Of a stretch of DNA of 64,000 nt, positions 37,092 through 45,469 are shown in pieces. The translations under genes and the position numbers were made by a program. The DNA lies in the NCBI GenBank assembly GCA_026985055.1, contig JALSQZ010000066.1, positions 1 through 64,000 of the forward strand, written 5' to 3'. Position 1 is the first letter of the stretch, and each line of letters begins with the position of its first letter. The notes below the pieces were generated by a model that worked only from the letters and a program-made list of their open reading frames with translations, had not been told where the DNA came from and did no database searches. This DNA is from Sedimenticola sp. (GTDB lineage Bacteria > Pseudomonadota > Gammaproteobacteria > Chromatiales > Chromatiaceae).

Positions 37092-37120
37092 ATGGTACAG
37101 ATTCGCCTCGGAATTGCCAA
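37092..37120 (-). promoter_or_regulatory. Promoter for the glycine riboswitch / gcv operon
   Basis: On the - strand TTGGCA (37120-37115) and TACCAT (37097-37092) are 17 bp apart, placing the start near 37085, just before the first aptamer. Confidence 0.55.
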
Positions 37121-37127
37121 GTTTGCT

Positions 37128-38312
37128 ATGATCAGAAAAGACACGGAAACAATCGGGGCAAGGATCCCCTCTGCCGAAGGAGAGAGTGACTCGTTGAGCA
37201 ACAGTGACGAAAATGCCGTGCTGGATCGTCTGGTGCGGGCGGAAAAGCTGCAGCTGTTGTACCGTCAGTCTTTTCCCGCCATCTTTGCCAGCCTTTTCAC
37301 TGGTGTGCTGATCTGTGCCTCTCTGTGGTCCGTGCAGGATCACAGCCGGTTGTTGTTCTGGTACGGGGTTCTGGTGTTTTCCGCAATTGCCAGGGGGGTG
37401 TTGTTCCTGGGTTATTGGCGGGCCAGCCCGGAAGGGGAGGCCATCCTGTCCTGGGAGCGGCCCTATTTTCTTACGCTGCTGGCATCGTCGATCATCTGGG
37501 GGATGGGGGTGCTGTTCATCCTTCCTCCGGATTCTCTGCTGCATCAGGTGATCATCTTTCTCTTTCTGGTCGGCATGGCCGGTGGCGCCCTTGCCGTGTA
37601 CTCTGCACACCGCGCCATGACCCTGGCCACCATTGGCTGCATACTCTTGCCCATCACCGTTTTCTTTATATCCCAGATGGCGCTGATTCCCTGGTTGCTG
37701 GTAGCCGGAGTCGGATTGTTCATAGTCACGGTAATCAAGGCTGGAGAGGTATTGTCTCTGGCGCTGGATCGCAGTTTTCGGCTTGGACATGAACTGGAGG
37801 CTGCGCGCGCGGCTGCCGAGCACAAGGCCCACCGGGATGCGCTTACCGGCCTTTACAATCGGCGCGCATTCTATGAGCTGGGCAAGGGGATGCTGGCGGG
37901 AAGGGGCAAGCAGATGCTGGCCATGATCGTTTCCGATCTGGATCATTTCAAACAGGTGAATGACAGCTGGGGGCATCCGGCCGGAGACAAGGTGTTGCAG
38001 GATGTCGGGCAAATGTATCGCAGTTGCCTGCGCAATGATGATCTCTGTGCCCGTCTGGGAGGCGAGGAATTCGGTGTGCTTTTGCTGGTGGACAGCCTGC
38101 GGCAGGCCTGCTCCATTGCCGAGGATCTGCGCCATTGCCTGGAGAACACCAGAATCGATTTTGATCCGGAAAAACTGTTCGTTACCGCCAGTTTTGGCGT
38201 GGCCACAGGCAATGACGATCTGGATGAACTGTTCCGAAACGCCGACGCGGCCTTGTACCGTGCCAAAACGGATGGGCGAAACTGCGTAAGGTTTTCTCAC
38301 GCCGTTCACTGA
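37128..38312 (+). CDS. Membrane-bound diguanylate cyclase (GGDEF)
   Basis: Makes c-di-GMP. The N-terminal ~190 residues hold about six membrane helices (a MASE-like sensor without a recognisable ligand site). The C-terminal domain has DALTGLYNRRAFYE, SDLDHFKQVND, the active site LGGEEF and, five residues earlier, the inhibitory I-site RNDD. Both sites are intact, so an active, feedback-inhibited enzyme is likely. The frame is open back to 36909, but that part is antisense to the riboswitch. The start is the ATG at 37128, or a TTG at 37194 behind AAGGAG. Confidence 0.9.
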   Translation: MIRKDTETIGARIPSAEGESDSLSNSDENAVLDRLVRAEKLQLLYRQSFPAIFASLFTGVLICASLWSVQDHSRLLFWYGVLVFSAIARGVLFLGYWRASPEGEAILSWERPYFLTLLASSIIWGMGVLFILPPDSLLHQVIIFLFLVGMAGGALAVYSAHRAMTLATIGCILLPITVFFISQMALIPWLLVAGVGLFIVTVIKAGEVLSLALDRSFRLGHELEAARAAAEHKAHRDALTGLYNRRAFYELGKGMLAGRGKQMLAMIVSDLDHFKQVNDSWGHPAGDKVLQDVGQMYRSCLRNDDLCARLGGEEFGVLLLVDSLRQACSIAEDLRHCLENTRIDFDPEKLFVTASFGVATGNDDLDELFRNADAALYRAKTDGRNCVRFSHAVH

Positions 38313-38350
38313 ATGGGCCGTACTGCGCTACCGGATTCCGCTAAACCATC

Positions 38351-38433
38351 GGGAAATCCCGAAGAATTTCTACCATGGGATTTTTCTCACCACAAAGAGA
38401 AAAGCTGGTTTCCTCCTTGCGCACAGTCCCCGA
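38351..38433. repeat. Interspersed repeat, family R2, degenerate partial copy C
   Basis: The stretch with GGGATTTTTCTCACCACAAAGAGAAAA resembles the first half of the R2 copies at 7653 and 39255. It lies between the convergent GGDEF and SLH-protein genes. Confidence 0.5.
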
Positions 38434-38453
38434 GGGAACCGTGCGCAAGCTGG

Positions 38454-39206
38454 TCAGTTGTCCGCCCAGTGCAGTCCCAGTGCCCGGGACAGGAATACCG
38501 CCATCTGGCCGCGTGTGAGAGGGCTGTCCGGACAGTAATTGCCTCCGCCGCAACCAGAGGTGATGCCGGAGTCCGCCAACGCCTCGATTTCCCGGAAGAA
38601 CTGGTGGGAGGTGGGCACGTCGTTGAAGGTGGCGGCAGCGGGAGCGGGGCTGACCTGCCGATACCAGGTGATGGCCAGCTGATTGATGCATACGTCACCG
38701 CTGCCGTTGCCCAGTTGCACCGCAACGGCATAGGACAGCAGATCTGTCTTTCCGTCACTGTTCATGTCCTGGGTATGGTCGATCACAAGGGAAAGCGGGA
38801 GTTTGACCACGGTATTTCCCGGCTGTCCGCTGGTGCTGGATGATGTCTCCAGGCCTTGCAGGGTGAAGCCTGCGCCGGTGTCCTTGTCGGCATACAGGGC
38901 GCCGAAGATGAAGTAGGCATCGTTGGTCGCGTCATTGTCGTAAAAATATCCGTCCACTTCAGTGATCAGGGCGCCGTCGGGAATATCGTCAGGCAACGCC
39001 GCCATGAGAGTATCGTCGGTGATTACGCAGCGGTTTCCCAGTGGACCCGTTCCAAAGAATGTACCCGTATCCAAAGGTTCGAAAGAGATGGCCGGAATCA
39101 CGCTTATGCTGGGGTCGGAAATGCCATAGTTGGCTGCCATTGTCGGCATGTTGCCCAGGGCCAGGAACATCCCCAGGGCAAGCTTGGTCTTGGGTAAGGT
39201 TTGCAT
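38454..39206 (-). CDS. Secreted protein with a C-terminal SLH-like domain
   Basis: 250 residues with a signal peptide (KTKLALGMFLALGNMPTMAAN). The middle part (about 45-190) is an unrecognised beta-rich domain with two Cys and Asp-rich loops such as DMNSDGKTD. The last ~50 residues match an S-layer homology repeat: TFNDVPTSHQFFREIEALADSG, then GITSGCGGGNYCPDSPLTRGQMAVFLSRAL. Only one SLH repeat is present, where three are usual for cell-wall anchoring. Function unknown; R2 repeats lie on both sides. Confidence 0.8.
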   Translation of the reverse strand: MQTLPKTKLALGMFLALGNMPTMAANYGISDPSISVIPAISFEPLDTGTFFGTGPLGNRCVITDDTLMAALPDDIPDGALITEVDGYFYDNDATNDAYFIFGALYADKDTGAGFTLQGLETSSSTSGQPGNTVVKLPLSLVIDHTQDMNSDGKTDLLSYAVAVQLGNGSGDVCINQLAITWYRQVSPAPAAATFNDVPTSHQFFREIEALADSGITSGCGGGNYCPDSPLTRGQMAVFLSRALGLHWADN

Positions 39207-39254
39207 GATTTGTCGTCCTCGTTTCGGTAGTTGAGAATACTGCTTTCAACTCTT

Positions 39255-39405
39255 GGGGATCTCGAAAAATTCCTTCCATGGAATTTTTCTCGTCGCAAAG
39301 AGAAAATGCAATTTCTTCTTTGCTCCCATTTTCAATCGCTTGTGGTGATTAAAAATGGCGGGACATCCCTATCCCCCTCGGGGATCTCGATTTTTCGAGA
39401 TGGCC
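39255..39405. repeat. Interspersed repeat, family R2, copy B (about 150 bp)
   Basis: The ends are inverted (GGGATCTCGAAAAAT ... ATTTTTCGAGATGGCC). The core matches copy A at 7653-7803, including CGTCGCAAAGAGAAAATGC, ATTTTCAAT and ATGG(C/T)GGGA(C/T)ATCCCT. It has no coding capacity. It occupies most of the 290-bp gap between the SLH-protein and UbiI-like genes. Confidence 0.72.
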
Positions 39406-39496
39406 TCTTGGGAATTGACTGCAGGACGGGGGTATAAACCCTTCATAAAAAATATAGCAGATATTGGGGGCTGGTCGCTGTGGTTCCGTTTCCGGA

Positions 39497-40729
39497 TCAG
39501 TCTCTTGCGCTGGTGGTGGTTTGGGAGCGGGTCAGGGCGGGAGTGCTTCCCAGGGTTCCAAGAGCATTGCGTATCAGCAAGTTGCGCAGCGGGCTGAGTT
39601 GATTGGCCAGGCCCAGTCCCAGGTTGCGGACGGCCTTCAGGGGGAGCAGGTCATTGCTGAATACCTTCTTGAACAGGTCCATGGCGCCCTGCATGGCGAT
39701 ATTGTCGCCCTTGCGCCCCCGTTCGTAGCGGCGCAGCACCGGCAGTGCGCCTGGCGGCTGTTGCCGTTCCCGGGCATGCAGCAGAACATCCACCAGTTCA
39801 GCCATGTCCATGAGTCCCAGGTTGACGCCCTGTCCCGCGAGGGGATGAATGACATGCGCCGCATCACCCACCAGCGCCAGACCGGGCTTGATGTATTGCC
39901 GCGCATGTTGCAGGCGCAGGGGAAAAGCGCCGCGCTCGCCGATCAACGCAAGTTCGCCCAGACGCCGTTCACTGGCACGGCTGAGGACGGCATTGAATTC
40001 GCTTGCGGACATGCTCGTGAGTTCTTCCGCCTGCTCCGGAGTGGTGGACCAGACGATGGAGAACAGGTCGGTTTCCATGGGCAGCAGCGCCAGGGGGCCG
40101 CTGGGCATGAAGCGCTGCCAGCAGCTGGCCTGATTGCCAAGTTCGGCCTGGACAGTGCAGACCACGGCGGTCTGGTCGTAACCCCAGCCGGTGGTGGAAA
40201 TGCCGGCCATTTCCCGCAGCGCGGAGCGAGCGCCGTCAGCAGCGACGATCAGTGCCGCTGCCAATCGGGTGCCGTCGTTGAGCGTGACTTGTGGCTCCAG
40301 TTCGTCCAGTTGCAGGCTGCTGATGCTGGCGGGGCAGAACAGTTGCACCGTTTCCAGTTGCCCCATGCGCTGCCAGAGTGCCAGCTGAATGACGCGGTTT
40401 TCGATGATATGCCCCAGGTCGGGTTCGCCAATGTCCGCTGCGTGGAAACGGATTTCCGCGCCACCGGATTCCCAGACCACCATCTGTTCGTAGGGAGTGA
40501 CTCCCAGATCCGTCATGTTCCGCCAGGCATCCAGATTGGTGAAAATGTTTTGCGAAGCACGGCTGATGGCGGAAACGCGAATGTCATGGCTGTTGGAAGG
40601 CCAGTCACTTGCCGCCGGCTGACGTTCGATGACTGCCACCCGGAAGTGCTGTTCGCCGAGGGCGCAGGCCAGGGCGGCGCCAACCATGCCGCCGCCGGCG
40701 ATGACGATATCAAAGTGCTTTTCACTCAC
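39497..40729 (-). CDS. UbiH/UbiF/VisC-family FAD hydroxylase (UbiI-like)
   Basis: 410-residue flavoprotein monooxygenase, probably a ring hydroxylase of ubiquinone synthesis. It has IAGGGMVGAALACAL at residues 10-24, the family motif VVAADGARSALRE near 160 and GDAAHVIHPLAGQGVNLGLMD near 290. The position downstream of ubiH copies the E. coli pepP-ubiH-visC order, favouring UbiI (C5 hydroxylase). It overlaps ubiH by 4 bp. Confidence 0.9.
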   Translation of the reverse strand: MSEKHFDIVIAGGGMVGAALACALGEQHFRVAVIERQPAASDWPSNSHDIRVSAISRASQNIFTNLDAWRNMTDLGVTPYEQMVVWESGGAEIRFHAADIGEPDLGHIIENRVIQLALWQRMGQLETVQLFCPASISSLQLDELEPQVTLNDGTRLAAALIVAADGARSALREMAGISTTGWGYDQTAVVCTVQAELGNQASCWQRFMPSGPLALLPMETDLFSIVWSTTPEQAEELTSMSASEFNAVLSRASERRLGELALIGERGAFPLRLQHARQYIKPGLALVGDAAHVIHPLAGQGVNLGLMDMAELVDVLLHARERQQPPGALPVLRRYERGRKGDNIAMQGAMDLFKKVFSNDLLPLKAVRNLGLGLANQLSPLRNLLIRNALGTLGSTPALTRSQTTTSARD

Positions 40730-41934
40730 AGGGGCAGTCCTCGTGACAGACGCGGCAGACGTCCATGCAGGCCCATGGCGGCGCGGGCAATGGCATGACG
40801 CGCCGGGGGCAGGGTCTCCAGTCCCAGCACGCCGAGATTGCGCGCCAGTTTCATGGGCAGGAGTTGATTGCTGAAACCGCGCACCAGCAGATTGGTGATT
40901 TCCACCACGCCCCGCTGATCATTTTTCCGCCATTGCTGATAGTGACCCAAACTGTCCAGCAGGCCGGGATCCTGTCCCTGCCGTACTGCCTGCAGCAGTA
41001 CTTCGGCGAGCACGGCTACGTCGCGCAGGCCCAGATTGAATCCCTGCCCGGCTACCGGGTGCAGGGTATGGGCGGCATTGCCGATGACAACCGCCCGGTG
41101 TTGTACTGCTTCCGGCACCCACAGTTGGGACAAGGGATAGGCGGAACGTTTGCCGCATCGTTGCAGTTTTCCCAGTCGCCAGCCAAAGCCCTGTTGTACC
41201 CGGGCGAGAAAATCCCTGTCATTCAGGGACAGTACCTGGCCAACATCCGTATCGGCCACCGTCCACACCAGCGCGCAGCGTCCCCCGGTCATGGGCAGCA
41301 TGGCCATGGGCCCGTGGCCGGTAAACCGTTCCCAGGCGCTGTTGCCATGAGGACGCCCGGGGGTGATATTCGCGATGATGGCGCTTTGCTGATATTCCCG
41401 GCGACGGCAGGCAAATCCGAGCTGATTGCGCACCAGGGATTGACCGCCATCCGCCGCAATCAGCAGACGGGATTGCAATTCCCTGTCTTCCAGGCCGATG
41501 CGCGCATATTCGTCTTCGACCCTGGCCCATTGCACCCGGGCCGGGGCGATGATCTCTACATCCGTGCATTGCTCCAGTGCAGGCAACAAGGCGGCCCCCA
41601 GATCTCTTGCCGTAATCACCTGTCCCAGCGCAGGGACATTTTCTTCCGCCGCATGCAGGTGGGTAAAGCCAAAGCCACCTTGTTCGGAAACATGAATATG
41701 CTCGATGGGCTGGGCCTGGGCGTGCATTGCATCCCACAGGCCCAGGGCGGAAAAGATGCGTTGTGAACCATGGGACAGGGCGATGCCCCGATCATCATAA
41801 TTGGGTACGGCATCCACCTTCAGGGGTGCGGCTTCGACCAGGCCGATGTGCAGACCATGGCCGGAGAGGGCAATCGCGAGGCTGGCGCCGGTCATGCCGC
41901 CACCGATGATGAGAATGTCGTAAGGCTGGTTCAT
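40726..41934 (-). CDS. ubiH: 2-octaprenyl-6-methoxyphenol hydroxylase UbiH
   Basis: 402-residue FAD monooxygenase for ubiquinone synthesis. It has IIGGGMTGASLAIALSG at 9-25, IAADGGQSLVRNQLGF near 150 and GNAAHTLHPVAGQGFNLGLRD near 280. The N-terminal DDRGIALSHGSQRIF segment is typical of UbiH. It lies 3 bp after pepP. Confidence 0.93.
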   Translation of the reverse strand: MNQPYDILIIGGGMTGASLAIALSGHGLHIGLVEAAPLKVDAVPNYDDRGIALSHGSQRIFSALGLWDAMHAQAQPIEHIHVSEQGGFGFTHLHAAEENVPALGQVITARDLGAALLPALEQCTDVEIIAPARVQWARVEDEYARIGLEDRELQSRLLIAADGGQSLVRNQLGFACRRREYQQSAIIANITPGRPHGNSAWERFTGHGPMAMLPMTGGRCALVWTVADTDVGQVLSLNDRDFLARVQQGFGWRLGKLQRCGKRSAYPLSQLWVPEAVQHRAVVIGNAAHTLHPVAGQGFNLGLRDVAVLAEVLLQAVRQGQDPGLLDSLGHYQQWRKNDQRGVVEITNLLVRGFSNQLLPMKLARNLGVLGLETLPPARHAIARAAMGLHGRLPRLSRGLPL

Positions 41935-41937
41935 GGT

Positions 41938-43251
41938 TTATCTGCCGCGTCCCATGATGGCTTCGATTTCAGCGATGCTTTTGGGCGCATCCGCGGACAG
42001 GATATCGCAGCCATCGCGGGTGACGAGGATATCGTCCTCGATGCGAATGCCTATGCCCTGCCATTTCTTCGCCACGCCCCGGCTGCCCAGGGGAATGTAC
42101 AGGCCGGGCTCTATGGTCAGCACCATGCCGGGTTCCAGCTGCCGCCAGTGGCCATCGATCTTGTAATCGCCCACGTCATGTACGTCCATCCCCAGCCAGT
42201 GCCCCGTGCCATGCATGAAGAACTTCTTGTATTTCTCGTTTTTGATGAGCTGGTTCAGATTGCCCTTGAGCAGACCCAGCTTGAGCAATCCCCGGGTCAG
42301 GGTGCGCACTGCCGCCTTGTGCGGCGCATTGTAGGGGTTGCCCGGCTTTACCTGTTTGATCGCGGCCAGTTGCGCATCCAGCACCAGTTGGTAGATCTGC
42401 GCCTGGGGTTCGCTGAATTTGCCGCTTACGGGGAAAGTCCGGGTAATGTCCGAGGCATACATTTCCAGTTCACAACCGGCGTCCACCAGCACCAGGTCAC
42501 CTGCCTGGAGTTTGCTGTCGTTGTCCACGTAATGCAGTACAGTGGCATTGTTTCCGCTGCCAACGATGGGAGAATATGCCTGCTGCCGTGCGCCGCGCCG
42601 GGTGCATTCATGGACGAAATCCGCTTCCAGCTGGTATTCCGGGATGCCTGCCTTGCAGTCGCGCATGATGCGTTTGTGCGCAGCCGACGAGATTCTTGCC
42701 GCCTTGCGCATGAGGGCGATTTCCGAGCGTGACTTGTACAGGCGCATGTCGTGCAGATAATGATCCAGGGCAATGAATTCCTGGGGCGGATGTACTCCGC
42801 TGCGGGCCCGGCTGCGCAACTGGCTCACCCAGCCGGACATCTGCTGATCCAGTTCGGGGTTGCAGCCCATGGCGTAGAACACGCGCTCACACTGCTCCAG
42901 CATGCGTGGCAGAATGTCGTCCAGATCGCTGATGGGAAAGGAATCGTCCGCGTCATAGTCATTGACTGCTCCTTCCTGTCCGGCGATGGGGCCGTCCCAG
43001 CGCTCCTTGTCCGGATCCTTTTCCCGGCAGAACAGAATGTACTCCCCTTGTTTGCGGCCGGGGATGAGCACCGCCACTGCTTCGGGTTCGGCAAATCCGG
43101 TCAGGTAGTAGAAGTCACTGTCCGGACGATAGCTGTAATGAACATCGCTGTTGCGTTGCTTGACCGCCGCGGTCGGAAGTATGGCGATACTGTCCTTGCC
43201 CATCATGCGCATGAGCTGGCGGCGGCGGCGTTTGAACTCAGTTCTTGTCAT
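41938..43251 (-). CDS. pepP: Xaa-Pro aminopeptidase (PepP)
   Basis: A dinuclear metallopeptidase that removes residues before Pro. 437 residues with a creatinase-type N-domain and a pita-bread C-domain. Metal ligands are seen in VDAGCELEMYASDITRTFP (two Asp, near 262), GTGHWLGMDVHD (His, near 350), IEPGLYIP (Glu) and GIRIEDDILV (Glu). The gene starts inside the end of the ygfB-like gene (14-bp overlap). Confidence 0.96.
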   Translation of the reverse strand: MTRTEFKRRRRQLMRMMGKDSIAILPTAAVKQRNSDVHYSYRPDSDFYYLTGFAEPEAVAVLIPGRKQGEYILFCREKDPDKERWDGPIAGQEGAVNDYDADDSFPISDLDDILPRMLEQCERVFYAMGCNPELDQQMSGWVSQLRSRARSGVHPPQEFIALDHYLHDMRLYKSRSEIALMRKAARISSAAHKRIMRDCKAGIPEYQLEADFVHECTRRGARQQAYSPIVGSGNNATVLHYVDNDSKLQAGDLVLVDAGCELEMYASDITRTFPVSGKFSEPQAQIYQLVLDAQLAAIKQVKPGNPYNAPHKAAVRTLTRGLLKLGLLKGNLNQLIKNEKYKKFFMHGTGHWLGMDVHDVGDYKIDGHWRQLEPGMVLTIEPGLYIPLGSRGVAKKWQGIGIRIEDDILVTRDGCDILSADAPKSIAEIEAIMGRGR

Positions 43252-43774
43252 CTTGTCCCGCCTCGTGCCAGATGAGTGAAGTGGCCACCCAGAGATATTC
43301 TTCGAGCTGCATCAGGGCCTCCTCTGCTTCCTCGTGATCGCCAAATTCTTCCGTGTCCATACGGGAAATCTCACTGAAATCGCGCAAGGCTTCACCGGCA
43401 TCGCTGTTCATGAGGGAAGAATGCTGTTTCCCCCCCAGGCCAAAGCCATAGAGAAAACCCTGAGCCCAGTCACGCAGCGCCAGGGCGCGCTCGTTCACTG
43501 CTGCGTTCTCGCCGGGAAGCATCAGGGTCAGGGGCATCTGACCATCGCGCAGTTCTGTGGATGTGTGTGTCCAGAGTTTGTCCAACTCATGCAGGCATTG
43601 TGCTCCCTCGGGGCTTTCCTCGTCCACCTGGTCACATAGCAGCTTGCGCCAATTCCGGGTCTTGGCGCATAACATGCCAGTGAGGATGCCATGTGTTTCG
43701 GCGGGTGAATAGGGCAGGCCGGCCGCACCGAGCTGATCCCACAGGGTCTGATAGTCTGGGCTGAAATCATTCAT
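43238..43774 (-). CDS. UPF0149 (YgfB) family protein
   Basis: 178 residues, all-helical and acidic. PAETHGILTGMLCA near residue 21 and FLYGFGLGG near 111 are typical of the YgfB/YecA family. This gene precedes pepP in many gammaproteobacteria, as here. Biochemical function is not established. It is divergent from the zapB-like/zapA pair. Confidence 0.9.
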   Translation of the reverse strand: MNDFSPDYQTLWDQLGAAGLPYSPAETHGILTGMLCAKTRNWRKLLCDQVDEESPEGAQCLHELDKLWTHTSTELRDGQMPLTLMLPGENAAVNERALALRDWAQGFLYGFGLGGKQHSSLMNSDAGEALRDFSEISRMDTEEFGDHEEAEEALMQLEEYLWVATSLIWHEAGQDDKN

Positions 43775-43875
43775 GCTCGAATGTTATCAGATTGGCGATG
43801 AATGTTGCGTTTCTCCCGTTTCTGCAGTGTCAGGCATTGACCCGAAGCCTCATGCCATCTATATTTCCAAGGACT

Positions 43876-44109
43876 ATGGACAAGCAGCCAGACAAGACCG
43901 CTTCCCATCAGGCCTTCGATATCCTCGAAGAGCAGATTGTTTCGCTCATTGAAACCTGCGCCTACCTGAAGGAAGAAAATCGCCTGTTGCGTGCGCAGCA
44001 GGAGCGCCTGCAGGAAGAACGAGCCGCCCTGATGGAGAAGAACCAGACGGCCCGCAGCCGGGTGGGCGCGATCATTACCCGACTCAAATCCCTGGAAGCC
44101 AACACGTGA
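43876..44109 (+). CDS. Small coiled-coil protein (TIGR02449-like, ZapB-like)
   Basis: 77 residues from ATG 43876, behind AAGGAC; the frame is open to 43792 but that part looks non-coding. Nearly the whole protein is a coiled coil (FDILEEQIVSLIETCAYLKEENRLLRAQQERL). It overlaps zapA by 4 bp. Small coiled-coil genes are common at this spot and are thought to work in Z-ring organisation. Confidence 0.8.
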   Translation: MDKQPDKTASHQAFDILEEQIVSLIETCAYLKEENRLLRAQQERLQEERAALMEKNQTARSRVGAIITRLKSLEANT

Positions 44110-44420
44110 ACAAGGCAGCCAAGACCTTGTCGGTCGTCATCCTGGACAAGGAATACCGCGTTGCCTGCCAGCCTGGCGAGGAGGAGGCTCTGCTGGCTTC
44201 AGCCATGGAGCTGGATGAGCGCATGCGCGCAATCCGTCAGTCCGGCAAGATCATTGGTACCGAGCGTATTGCGGTAATGGTCGCCCTGAACATGGCGCAT
44301 GAGCTTTTGAACGCAAATCGGGAAGGAGATGAGGGGGATGCTTCCCTGGAGCGGCGCATGCGCAGTTTGCAGGATAAGGTCGAGGTTGCCCTGCATCAAT
44401 TCAATCAACTGGAACTTTAG
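44106..44420 (+). CDS. zapA: Cell division protein ZapA
   Basis: Binds FtsZ and bundles protofilaments in the Z ring. 104 residues; VVILDKEYRVACQPGEEEALLASAMELDERM in the first half is the globular domain (shown here in two overlapping parts: VVILDKEYRVACQPG and ALLASAMELDERM), and the rest is a coiled-coil tail. The gene precedes ssrS and the 5-FTHF cyclo-ligase gene, as in E. coli. Confidence 0.94.
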   Translation: MNKAAKTLSVVILDKEYRVACQPGEEEALLASAMELDERMRAIRQSGKIIGTERIAVMVALNMAHELLNANREGDEGDASLERRMRSLQDKVEVALHQFNQLEL

Positions 44421-44447
44421 GGAAAAACGGAGTAGCCTTTTGATTGA

Positions 44448-44637
44448 AGGCATCCTCTGCGGTGTTCGTGAGCTGACTTCGTAATCCCTTGAGCCTTAGT
44501 ACATTAGACAGGGGATCTGATTATCACTGTGGTGTGCATGTCCGCTCCGAGCGGAAAGCCTGATCGGTGACAGGGATTCCCACTTGAACCTGCCGGTTCA
44601 AGGTCTCAAGTCAGCAGCGGCACAGGTGGAGGATGTC
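44448..44637 (+). ncRNA. ssrS: 6S RNA
   Basis: A ~190-nt RNA that binds sigma-70 RNA polymerase by mimicking an open promoter. The terminal stem pairs GCATCCTCTGC at the 5' end with ACAGGTGGAGGATG at the 3' end. TGTTCGTGAGC, CCCTTGAGCC, GCATGTCCGCTCCGAGCGGAAAGCC and TTGAACCTGCCGGTTCAAGG match E. coli 6S landmarks in order. It lies between zapA and ygfA, the usual place. Ends are estimates. Confidence 0.92.
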
Positions 44638-44644
44638 TTTCTTC

Positions 44645-45232
44645 ATGATCCCTTCTACCCACAGCAGACAGCAGATGCGCGCCAGCAGGCGAGCGCTGGA
44701 TCCTGCCTGTCGTCTCGCTTTGGCAAAGGCCGCCTGTCGGCATCTGGTTTCCCTGAATCGGTTCACAAACGCCCGCCGGGTTGCGCTCTACCTGGCGGCG
44801 GATGCGGAGCTCGATCCATTTCCGGTGCTGGAGAAAGCCTGTCTCATGGGCAAGCAATGCTATCTTCCGGTGTTGCATCCCGTGCGTGAGCAAAGTCTCT
44901 GGTTCGCCCGCTGGCAACCTGGCGAGGCATTGCGTCCGAATCGTTATGGTATAGCGGAACCGGTATGGAAGCCGCAAACCCTGGTCAAGCCCTGGGCGTT
45001 GGATCTGGTGCTGATGCCCCTGGTGGCTTTTGACAGCAAGGGTAATCGCATGGGCATGGGAGGCGGTTATTATGATCGGAGTTTTGCCTGGCGTTTTGGA
45101 CGGCGCTTCTGGAAAGGTCCCATGCTGGTCGGATACGCCTATGAACTGCAAAAAGTGAAAAACATAAAAGTATCCGACTGGGATGTTCCTCTGGATGCCA
45201 TAGTGACCGAGAGTGCGGTATACATGGGGTGA
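44645..45232 (+). CDS. 5-formyltetrahydrofolate cyclo-ligase
   Basis: Converts 5-formyl-THF to 5,10-methenyl-THF with ATP. About 195 residues from ATG 44645; an ATG at 44633 lies inside 6S RNA. MRASRRALDP near the start, RVALYLAADAELD and the signature GMGGGYYDRSF near 140 are present. Homologous to E. coli YgfA, which is also encoded directly behind 6S RNA and may share its transcript. Confidence 0.95.
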   Translation: MIPSTHSRQQMRASRRALDPACRLALAKAACRHLVSLNRFTNARRVALYLAADAELDPFPVLEKACLMGKQCYLPVLHPVREQSLWFARWQPGEALRPNRYGIAEPVWKPQTLVKPWALDLVLMPLVAFDSKGNRMGMGGGYYDRSFAWRFGRRFWKGPMLVGYAYELQKVKNIKVSDWDVPLDAIVTESAVYMG

Positions 45233-45469
45233 AAGCCATTTCCCATGAGGAAAATCCCTGGTCAATATGTCAGCGTATCAAAGTCATTTCAGATTCCCGG
45301 GAAAGCATCTTGTCGCGTGCAGCGATTGTTTGTTTTGATGTCCAGGGTTTGCGGGTTCTACATAACCACAGGTAAACGCTGGCATTTATTGATGAGTTGT
45401 TTATACTCGACATAATGGATGCATGTATGGAATGCGTCTTGTGTTAGGTAACTGCAATTGGGGGAACTC

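Noticed and set aside
36684..38309. A 541-codon - strand frame over gcvT start, riboswitch and GGDEF gene
   Set aside because: It conflicts with three well-supported features and has no motif.
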